From the NCBI GenBank assembly GCA_023418475.1, contig JAEZZO010000025.1:1-29086 (forward strand): a stretch of DNA of 29,086 bases, written 5' to 3'. The notes under the pieces are model-generated. The model was not told the DNA's origin. It saw only the letters and a list, made by a program, of their open reading frames with translations, and ran no database searches. The position numbers and the translations under genes are program-made. This document shows, one piece after another, positions 23,311-29,086 of the stretch; position 1 is the first letter of the stretch; each line of letters starts with the position of its first letter. Source of the DNA: Bacillota bacterium. GTDB lineage: Bacteria > Bacillota > Clostridia > Lachnospirales > Lachnospiraceae.

Positions 23311-24759
23311 ATGAAAAAAAGAGTAATATCGATCGTATTAGCTTTGGTTATGTGCTTTACCCTCATACCTGTGAATCAAGTATTTGCAGCGGAAAAGGCA
23401 TCTGTTAAGGAAGAGAACATAAAAAGCTTTGCCGGCATCACCCAAAGCTTCAGCGACTGGGTATATAAGGATCTGATGATTGGAGATACATATGCAATCT
23501 ATCCGATGGATTGGTATCAGCAGAATATGACAGCTCCTATTACACAATCACAATTACTGGTTCTCCTATCCGGAGAACGAAGTAAATTGTTGGATACAAA
23601 TTGTGTGAAGAAGAACCCGAATCCTATCTATAGCTTATCCAAAACAATGACGGTAAAGAAAGTATTAAAAACCTTCTATACCTTAATCAACACCATGGAG
23701 TTTTCAAAGGATATTGGTACAAAAAATAAGACATATCTTGATTTCATGAAGGAGAATGGTATTTACACCGGAAAGAACGGTGAGCAGTCATTGAATTCCT
23801 CCTGTAGTATAGAGCAGGCTTGTGTTATTGCCACGAGAGTAATTACCTGCGTATATGATAAGTTAGATGCGTCAAGCAAAGGATTTTTATGGAAAACAGA
23901 GAAAAATGGTAATACAGTTTATATGCTCGGATCGATACACCTGGCAGATAACAGCATCTATCCATTCAGTAATAAAATCCTTGCAGCATATCAAAGTGCG
24001 GATGCATTGGTCTTAGAACTCAATTTCTTCGATCAGGCAGGTTATACGGAAAGCATGGCAATGACCATGTATACGGATGGAAGCACCTTAAAGGATCATG
24101 TTTCGAAAGAGACATACAAAAAAGTTGTGGCGACGGCAGCCCAATATGGTATCTCGGAACAAGCGGTCTCTATATATAAGCCATGGGCTTTGTATCTTAC
24201 CTTTACCTCCTATGCATCCTCCGGTGCAAACAGCGCAGCGGATGCTTCCAAGTCAGCAAGTTTAGGAATAGATATGAATTTCGCTACCAATGCATATACT
24301 ACCGGAAAGCCTATTATGGAGGTAGAAGGTTATGTAAACCAGGTGAAGGCTCTGGATAATTTTTCTGATGAATTAGAGGAATACCTTCTGAATGAATCAA
24401 TAGCTTCCATTAACAAAACAAATGGAAATGAGAAATCCGAAACAGCATCCGGTCTTGAACAGATGCTCAAGTATTGGCATGATGGTGATGTAGAGAGTTT
24501 CTTAAAGACTTTTAACATGAATACAGAATATCCGGAACTTAGTGATACTTCAAATAATAACATAAAGTTATTAGAAGAGTATAAGGATAAATTATTTACC
24601 AAAAGAGATATCGGCATGGCAGAATATATCGATAATTTATTAAAATCAGATACAAAGAAAACATATTTCGTTATCGTTGGAAGCGGACACTATATCAGTG
24701 ATCACAGTGTACTCGATATTCTGAAAGATAAAGGATACGAGATCTCTCAGATTAAATAA
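23311..24759 (+). CDS. Secreted TraB/GumN-family protein with an N-terminal SLH-like region
   Basis: The 482-residue exported protein has a signal peptide (KKRVISIVLALVMCFTLIP, with likely cleavage after VFA near residue 27). Residues about 40-190 look like degenerate S-layer-homology repeats: ITQSQLLVLLSG and CSIEQACVIATRVITCVYDKL resemble the TR-x-Q-a hallmark. The TraB/GumN domain follows: FLWKTEKNGNTVYMLGSIHLAD, DALVLELNFFD, a long helical middle, and YFVIVGSGHY with SVLDILKDKGY at the end. The two G-x-x-H motifs (GSIH, GSGH) are those of Tiki-like metalloproteases in this superfamily, so hydrolase activity is possible but unproven. AAAGGATGG precedes the ATG. Confidence 0.85.
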   Translation: MKKRVISIVLALVMCFTLIPVNQVFAAEKASVKEENIKSFAGITQSFSDWVYKDLMIGDTYAIYPMDWYQQNMTAPITQSQLLVLLSGERSKLLDTNCVKKNPNPIYSLSKTMTVKKVLKTFYTLINTMEFSKDIGTKNKTYLDFMKENGIYTGKNGEQSLNSSCSIEQACVIATRVITCVYDKLDASSKGFLWKTEKNGNTVYMLGSIHLADNSIYPFSNKILAAYQSADALVLELNFFDQAGYTESMAMTMYTDGSTLKDHVSKETYKKVVATAAQYGISEQAVSIYKPWALYLTFTSYASSGANSAADASKSASLGIDMNFATNAYTTGKPIMEVEGYVNQVKALDNFSDELEEYLLNESIASINKTNGNEKSETASGLEQMLKYWHDGDVESFLKTFNMNTEYPELSDTSNNNIKLLEEYKDKLFTKRDIGMAEYIDNLLKSDTKKTYFVIVGSGHYISDHSVLDILKDKGYEISQIK

Positions 24760-24799
24760 CTGCCTGAAATATAGTTTTAGGTGAGTGAAGTAGGGTAAT

Positions 24800-24910
24800 A
24801 TTTAAGGCTGTATAAGAATGAATTTCTAATATAAACTGAAACTATCCAAGTTTTACGTATTTAATTGGGTGCAGTTATTAACGGAAATTATAAATTATAC
24901 AGCCTTAAAT
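24800..24910 (+). terminator. 16-bp perfect inverted repeat after the TraB/GumN gene
   Basis: ATTTAAGGCTGTATAA (24800-24815) is perfectly complementary to 24895-24910, with AATTTC (24821-24826) and GAAATT (24884-24889) continuing the stem after an internal loop. The 5' arm shares AAGGCTGTAT with the pnp terminator. Only a weak T-rich tail follows, so it may be a terminator, a processing site or a small inserted element. Confidence 0.5.
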
Positions 24911-25014
24911 TCTGCGTTATAAAAGAAATCTATGTGAATTCGAAAGTTACACTTCACAGACAAGTCAATTGTAACCTTCGATACAAAGCTGAAATACTTA
25001 GTTTCGCCTGGTGG

Positions 25015-25043
25015 TTGAATATCACTCTTCTTTATGGTAGAAT
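25015..25043 (+). promoter_or_regulatory. Promoter of the M16 peptidase operon
   Basis: TTGAAT (25015-25020), 17 bases and TAGAAT (25038-25043) preceded by TGG form an extended -10 promoter about 150 bases before the gene. Confidence 0.55.
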
Positions 25044-25132
25044 TTTGTAAATGGCTTTCATTTACTATTCGCAGTCTATCTGTATTAGGGACAGTATGCA
25101 GTAACAATAGATCAGCTATTTCATTGAAAAAT

Positions 25133-25163
25133 ACCATCTGTGCATAGATTATTATCAGATGGT
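25133..25163 (+). promoter_or_regulatory. Leader hairpin before the M16 peptidase gene
   Basis: ACCATCTG (25133-25140) and CAGATGGT (25156-25163) form a perfect 8-bp stem with a 15-base loop, followed by TAAATTATATT. It ends about 20 bases before the ribosome site. It might be a weak attenuator or a stability element. Confidence 0.4.
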
Positions 25164-25194
25164 TAAATTATATTACGAACAGAGAGGGACCTAT

Positions 25195-26451
25195 ATGACA
25201 AATATTACCATGTTATCCAATAAGATAACTGTAATAACGGAAGTATTACCCTATTTACAGAGTACTTCTCTTGGAATCTGGGTAAAGGTTGGTTCCGTCA
25301 ATGAGGGGGAAAGTAATAATGGCATTGCTCATATGATTGAGCATATGTTGTTTAAAGGTACCAGCAATCGCAGTGCGAAGCAGATTGCGGATGAAACAGC
25401 TAAAATCGGCGGTAATATGAATGCTTTTACCAGCAAAGAGTGTACTTCCTATTATGCTACCACATTAAGTGAGCATCTGCCAAATACAATTGATATCTTG
25501 TCAGATATGTTCACTTCCTCTCTATTTGATGAGAAGGCATTAAAAAAAGAGAAGGGTGTAATAATTGAAGAAATTGACATGTATGATGATTCACCGGAGG
25601 ATCTCGTACATGAGATGCTTCAGCAAAACATTTGGAAGAAACATCCCCTCGGCTATTTGATATCCGGTACAAAAAAGATAGTGCGTAAAATTACCAGAGA
25701 CCAGATACTGGACTTTTTTGATACCTATTATGTAGGTGAAAATATGATTATATCGGTAGCAGGTAACTTTAATGAAGATTTTATTATTCAGATGCTGGAA
25801 GAGAAGTTTGGTGTAATGAAAGAAAGCCCTGATAAGCCTGTTTCAAATGCAGGGATTCCACAATACAGCAAGGTGATTTTTAAAAGAGAAAAAGAAATTG
25901 AACAAATTCATTGTAATATTGCCTTCAATAGTATTTCATATCTTTCTGAGGAACGATATACGTTATCTGTTTTAAATTCTATTTTAGGAGGAAGCGTAAA
26001 TTCGAGATTGTTTCAGAGAATACGGGAAAACAGCGGTCTGACCTATTCCATTTATTCATATGGAAGCTCTTACCGGGATGCCGGACTGTTTCATATTTAT
26101 GCGGCAATGAATCCAGCCCAGACAATTACAGTAGTTAAGAAAATATTTCAGATCATTACGGAGATTAAGAGTAAGGGTGTGTCTGCACAAGAGCTATTCG
26201 TGACGAAGGAACAGATTAAGACGGAACTGATACTTGGGAATGAAAGTGCGAAAAGCAAGATGAATTCGAATGGCAAGTCAATGATAAATCGAGACAGGAT
26301 CGTTCCGATTGAGGAACTGATTGATGGAATTAACCAGGTAAGTATAAAGCAAATTACGGATTTTGCAAATCGATATTTTAATTTAAAAGACGCTTCTCTG
26401 TCTTTGGTTGGTAATCTAAAAGAGATGGATTTAAAAGCATTAGGTTTTTAG
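25195..26451 (+). CDS. M16-family zinc peptidase (MlpA/YmxG-like)
   Basis: The 418-residue protein belongs to the insulinase/processing-peptidase family. The inverted zinc motif is intact: H46-M-I-E49-H50, followed by LFKGT. The downstream Glu-rich VIIEEIDMYDDSPEDL holds the third zinc ligand. The C-terminal half has the usual R-L-F-Q-R-I-RENSGLTYSIYS block of the inactive second domain. ATG at 25195 has GAGAGGG upstream; an earlier in-frame ATG (25159) overlaps the leader hairpin. In Bacillus subtilis the M16 gene mlpA lies close downstream of pnpA, and the same neighbourhood here supports orthology. The natural substrate is unknown. Confidence 0.92.
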   Translation: MTNITMLSNKITVITEVLPYLQSTSLGIWVKVGSVNEGESNNGIAHMIEHMLFKGTSNRSAKQIADETAKIGGNMNAFTSKECTSYYATTLSEHLPNTIDILSDMFTSSLFDEKALKKEKGVIIEEIDMYDDSPEDLVHEMLQQNIWKKHPLGYLISGTKKIVRKITRDQILDFFDTYYVGENMIISVAGNFNEDFIIQMLEEKFGVMKESPDKPVSNAGIPQYSKVIFKREKEIEQIHCNIAFNSISYLSEERYTLSVLNSILGGSVNSRLFQRIRENSGLTYSIYSYGSSYRDAGLFHIYAAMNPAQTITVVKKIFQIITEIKSKGVSAQELFVTKEQIKTELILGNESAKSKMNSNGKSMINRDRIVPIEELIDGINQVSIKQITDFANRYFNLKDASLSLVGNLKEMDLKALGF

Positions 26452-26476
26452 TGCTTTAAATAGAAGGAGGTTTTGT

Positions 26477-27157
26477 ATGAAATATGAGATAATTGGAGAA
26501 CCATTACCAGTCGTAACCTGTTATGTGAATTCGGGAGAGACGCTTTTAACGGAAAGCGGATCCATGAGCTGGATGAGCCCTAACATGAAGATGGAAACAA
26601 CTACAAATGGTGGAATTGGGAAAGCTTTAGGGCGTATGTTCTCAGGTGATAGTCTTTTCTTAAATCGCTATACGGCTATCGGTGATGAAGGAATGATTGC
26701 ATTTGCTTCCAGCTTTCCTGGATCAATCAGAGCACTTGAAATCGGACCCGACAACAATATGATCGTTCAGAAATCCGCTTTTTTAGCATCAGAAGCAGGA
26801 GTTGAATTGTCACTTCATTTTCAGAAAAAACTAGGTGCCGGTCTCTTTGGAGGGGAAGGTTTTATCATGCAGAAGCTGTCCGGCAGAGGAATTGCATTTA
26901 TCGAGATTGACGGCTATGCAGTAGAATATGTTCTGCAGCCTGGTCAGCAGATGGTAATTGATACCGGCTATCTTGCTGCCATGACTGCCGGCTGTTCAAT
27001 GGAAATTCAGACGGTCCCTGGAGTAAAGAACATGCTGTTTGGCGGAGAAGGTATCTTTAATACGGTTGTTACCGGCCCTGGTAAGATAATCTTACAGACG
27101 ATGCCTGTGAGCAACGTAGCCGCGACCCTGCGTCCGTTTTTCCCGTCATCGAAATAA
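26477..27157 (+). CDS. AIM24 / TIGR00266-family protein
   Basis: The 226-residue soluble protein has the beta-rich, Gly-rich fold of the AIM24 family. The conserved blocks are ESGSMSWMSPNMKMET, LFLNRYTAIGDEGMIAFAS, FPGSIRALEI, GGEGFIMQKLSGRGIAF and GVKNMLFGGEGIFNTVVTGPG. The length agrees with the family. No enzyme residues are known and the function is not established; the mitochondrial relative affects inner-membrane organisation in yeast. A strong GAAGGAGG site lies 8-9 bases before ATG. It starts 25 bases after the M16 gene and is probably co-transcribed with it. Confidence 0.88.
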   Translation: MKYEIIGEPLPVVTCYVNSGETLLTESGSMSWMSPNMKMETTTNGGIGKALGRMFSGDSLFLNRYTAIGDEGMIAFASSFPGSIRALEIGPDNNMIVQKSAFLASEAGVELSLHFQKKLGAGLFGGEGFIMQKLSGRGIAFIEIDGYAVEYVLQPGQQMVIDTGYLAAMTAGCSMEIQTVPGVKNMLFGGEGIFNTVVTGPGKIILQTMPVSNVAATLRPFFPSSK

Positions 27158-27166
27158 TTTCTATAA

Positions 27167-27201
27167 CAGGGTTTTCTTTATAGGATGAACTTAATTATGA
27201 A
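27167..27201 (-). repeat. Dispersed intergenic repeat, copy 4 (reversed, partial)
   Basis: Read on the minus strand: TTCATAATTAAGTTCATCC then TATAAAGAAAACCCTG, matching the 5' two thirds of copies 1 and 2. It lies downstream, on its own strand, of the terminator of the epimerase gene. Confidence 0.65.
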
Positions 27202-27248
27202 ATAAATCGATTGAAAGCACGTTTTTCGAACTTTCTATTATCATGCAT

Positions 27249-27294
27249 AAAAGGATAAGATAGATGTTTTGATAAATATCTATTTCATCCTTTT
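27249..27294. terminator. Bidirectional terminator between AIM24 and epimerase genes
   Basis: AAAAGGAT and ATAGAT on the left pair with ATCTAT and ATCCTTTT on the right around a short loop, giving T-rich tails on both strands for the two converging genes. Confidence 0.75.
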
Positions 27295-27311
27295 GCTATT
27301 TTATAGCCTCG

Positions 27312-28199
27312 CTATTTAATCTCAATGGTATAGGAAGCTTTAAATACCTTACCTGGTAACAGGGAATTTCCCCATTCACGTTCCTGTAAAGTACCGGTGA
27401 AATCCTCCCGATCGCAGCGGCCATACCAGGGCTCAATACAGATAAAAGGAGCATTCTTTCCGGCAGGAGACCAAAGTCCTAACAAAGGTGCATCAAAGGT
27501 TACCGTTACATAAGGCATTCTGGTAGAATCAAGAAGTGATATTTGATGACATTGATGATTCTCAATAATCAATGCATCGTAATCGAACATATGAGGATCA
27601 ATCGGAAGTACTCCAAAGTCTGTGGATATATAATTCTGCGCTCCATTGGGTTTTCTGACCAAAAGTCCATTCTCATTAATATGGGAGTAAGAGAGTGGAC
27701 TATTGGTATCAAAGGATAAAAAGCAATCATTTTGCGTTTCCTCCGGGTCAAGAGGGCATAAAAATGCCGGATGGGCTCCGATGGAAAAGTATAGATTATT
27801 TTCTCCTTTATTTATGACGCGCCATAAAACAGTGATCACATTTTCGTTTAGAAGATAACCTATTTCAAGGCGAAAAGGAAAGGGGTAGATCTTCATGGTC
27901 GTTTCGTTTTCTTCCAGCGAAAACCATATCTCACAATCGCTTTTCTTATCAAGATGAAACTGCATATCTCTGGCAAAACCATGTTGTGAAGCTGGATAGA
28001 TTTTTCCCTGAAAGAGATAGGATTTCTTGTTTAAAGATCCTACAAACGGAAATAGTACAGGAGAACAGCGTTTCCAATATTTTGGATCAGCATTCCATAG
28101 GTATTCTTTTTGTGTATGATTATTCATAATGGATGCAAGCTCCGCACCAAGCTCTTCAATTTGGATTTTTATGAAGTCATTTCTTAATTCATGATACAA
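27312..28199 (-). CDS. Aldose 1-epimerase-like protein (galactose mutarotase superfamily, LacX type)
   Basis: The 295-residue protein has the beta-sandwich fold that interconverts sugar anomers. Family blocks include LGAELASIMN near the start, EYLWNADPKYWKRCSPVLFP, SQHGFARDMQF with the conserved HG-FAR (the catalytic His region), SIGAHPAF with the second His, and FICIEPWYGRCD with the catalytic Glu region. It is a good match to the LacX-like branch, in which activity and substrate are often unproven. The start is TTG at 28199, with GGGAGG 8 bases before it. It stands alone, transcribed away from the T-box. Confidence 0.9.
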   Translation of the reverse strand: MYHELRNDFIKIQIEELGAELASIMNNHTQKEYLWNADPKYWKRCSPVLFPFVGSLNKKSYLFQGKIYPASQHGFARDMQFHLDKKSDCEIWFSLEENETTMKIYPFPFRLEIGYLLNENVITVLWRVINKGENNLYFSIGAHPAFLCPLDPEETQNDCFLSFDTNSPLSYSHINENGLLVRKPNGAQNYISTDFGVLPIDPHMFDYDALIIENHQCHQISLLDSTRMPYVTVTFDAPLLGLWSPAGKNAPFICIEPWYGRCDREDFTGTLQEREWGNSLLPGKVFKASYTIEIK

Positions 28200-28332
28200 T
28201 TTTTTTACCTCCCAGTATATGACAAACTTTACTATTGCAATATTCTATCATACCCGGCATTTCTTTGCTATAAATATTTATATAAAATTTTTAAATGCTA
28301 TAAACAGTAATACATTTGCTTAGAAGTTCAGC

Positions 28333-28360
28333 TTGACATTAATAAGAAGAATGATATAAT
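28333..28360 (+). promoter_or_regulatory. Promoter of the T-box leader
   Basis: TTGACA (28333-28338), 16 bases and TATAAT (28355-28360): both boxes match the consensus fully. Transcription would begin near 28367. The part 28200-28332 upstream holds no gene. Confidence 0.8.
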
Positions 28361-28440
28361 AAATTTTAGTAATAGGGCAAATTTATATTATTGCTTTATA
28401 CGATTAAAGTTGATACTAGATTGAATTTGATGTAAATACG

Positions 28441-28731
28441 TTGATGAGACGAGTAATATGCCGAAGAATGCAGAGAGAGATATGATTTGGTGTGAGTATC
28501 TTATTCCATGCGGAAGTTAATTTTGTTGTGGTTTTATGTATCAGCAAGCAATTCTTCTGATGAGAAGCATATGAAAACTACCTCTGAGTGACCCTAATCC
28601 GGTCCGGTGATTCCGTTATCAATCATAATGAAGTGGGTGCAGAAGCCAAAAAGGGTGGAACCGCGACGTAGATGATACGCTCGTCCCTTTCGAATTGCAG
28701 TAATAGCAAATCGAAAGGACGGGCTTTTTTT
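28441..28731 (+). promoter_or_regulatory. T-box riboswitch, specifier read as ACU (threonine)
   Basis: The T-box sequence AGGGTGGAACCGCG (28652-28665) is exact. Upstream are Stem I marks: GACGAGTA (28448-28455), AGAGAGA, and the apical GATAT...TTGGTG...GTATC. The specifier region reads GAA-a-ACT-a-CC-TCT-GAG (28573-28588), which aligns with the usual GAA-x-codon-ACC pattern, so the codon is ACT (28577-28579). Uncharged tRNA-Thr should favour the antiterminator (AAAGGG with CCCTTT); otherwise the terminator CCTTTCGA/TCGAAAGG with its T-run (28681-28731) forms. AAC (Asn) or TAC (Tyr) would need a shifted alignment. The controlled gene lies beyond the window or at its edge. Confidence 0.93.
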
Positions 28732-28733
28732 GT

Positions 28734-28783
28734 TTCATAGGAAAATAATCCCAATGAAATAAAACCTTCGGAAGGATGCACAG
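28734..28783 (+). repeat. Dispersed intergenic repeat, copy 3
   Basis: TTCATAGGAAAATAATCCC then AATGAAATAAAACCTTCGG and ATGCACAG, the most diverged plus-strand copy. It begins three bases after the T-box terminator T-run. TGCACAG (28777-28783) can pair with CTGTGCA (28804-28810). Between 28811 and 29008 no gene or clear site is seen apart from a possible -10 (TATACT, 28973-28978). Confidence 0.6.
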
Positions 28784-29008
28784 CGTCGTGCGTGGAACAA
28801 AAACTGTGCAGGATAGAGTTATAATCGTAAGATTGTGCGAAACAGATAGTATATGTTCCGGTGTGGAAGTTAAGCGTAAGGAGCATTGGAATACATACTT
28901 CCTGTGTATACAATGCGAACAACTATATAGTTTCGCAATTGCCTAGAGTAAATTAATTCTGAAAGCTTCCTGTATACTTTAAATAGGTCAAGAAATTGAC
29001 AATAAAAA

Positions 29009-29078
29009 ATACCTCAAGTAAATTTAGATTATTACTGACTCGGCCAGTTGGTAAAAATCCAAAGAATACGAGAGGTAT
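29009..29078 (+). promoter_or_regulatory. Hairpin masking the ribosome site of the gene at the right edge
   Basis: ATACCTC (29009-29015) pairs perfectly with GAGGTAT (29072-29078), which covers the Shine-Dalgarno GAGAGG (29070-29075). Inside, GATT/AATC, TTAC/GTAA and ACT/AGT (29027-29059) form a second hairpin with a CGGCC loop. This is the layout of a translational switch or protein-binding leader; no known riboswitch class was recognised. Confidence 0.5.
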
Positions 29079-29083
29079 CTAAA

Positions 29084-29086
29084 ATG
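29084..29086 (+). CDS. Start of a gene cut off by the window edge
   Basis: The last three bases are ATG, 8 bases after GAGAGG (29070-29075). Only the start codon is present, so the product is unknown. If the T-box controls it, a threonyl-tRNA synthetase or a threonine synthesis or uptake gene is the first guess. Confidence 0.5.

Noticed and set aside
24800..24910. A definite MITE
   Set aside because: Only one paired copy is visible and no clear target-site duplication was found; kept as an inverted repeat or terminator.
28623..28922. Reverse-strand 99-codon open frame
   Set aside because: It covers the T-box core and terminator on the other strand and repeat copy 3; no ribosome site or motif.
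28885..28929. Short TTG-started frame after AAGGAG between the T-box and the right edge
   Set aside because: The spacing to the ribosome site is only two bases and the 14-residue product has no known likeness.

Overview
The window is AT-rich, with strong Shine-Dalgarno sites, frequent TTG starts and a dense Gram-positive housekeeping gene order. Protein wording and gene order fit a clostridium of the Lachnospiraceae type. That is inference from the sequence alone, and no genus is claimed.

Layout. (a) 1-2942: the end of a surface-polysaccharide locus, with a priming sugar-phosphate transferase and a membrane nucleotide-sugar 4,6-dehydratase. (b) 3085-8774: a polar amino-acid ABC importer whose lipoprotein gene is separated from its permease and ATPase genes by a convergent marR-MFS efflux operon. 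The two halves of the importer share almost the same promoter. (c) 8824-18200: the translation/transcription operon rimP-nusA-ylxR-ylxQ-infB-rbfA-nrnA-truB-ribF. It begins with a promoter followed at once by a terminator-like hairpin, and it carries a tandem Shine-Dalgarno repeat before nusA. (d) 18335-22948: rpsO, a MATE exporter and pnp, with structured leaders before rpsO and pnp. (e) 22951-27157: a secreted TraB/GumN protein behind two consensus promoters, an M16 zinc peptidase and an AIM24-family protein. (f) 27312-29086: a reverse-strand aldose-epimerase-like gene, then a divergent T-box riboswitch (specifier read as ACU, threonine), a long second leader, and the ATG of a gene cut by the window edge.

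The core genes work together in RNA metabolism and ribosome assembly: RimP and RbfA mature the 30S subunit, IF2 starts translation, NusA controls pausing and termination, TruB modifies tRNA, NrnA and PNPase finish RNA decay, and S15 is a 30S protein. The least ordinary content is non-coding: a four-copy intergenic repeat that follows a terminator on its own strand each time, the nusA Shine-Dalgarno tandem repeat, interleaved helices before ribF, a three-unit promoter repeat before traB, and a ribosome-site-masking hairpin at the right edge. No tRNA, rRNA, CRISPR array, insertion sequence or phage gene was seen.
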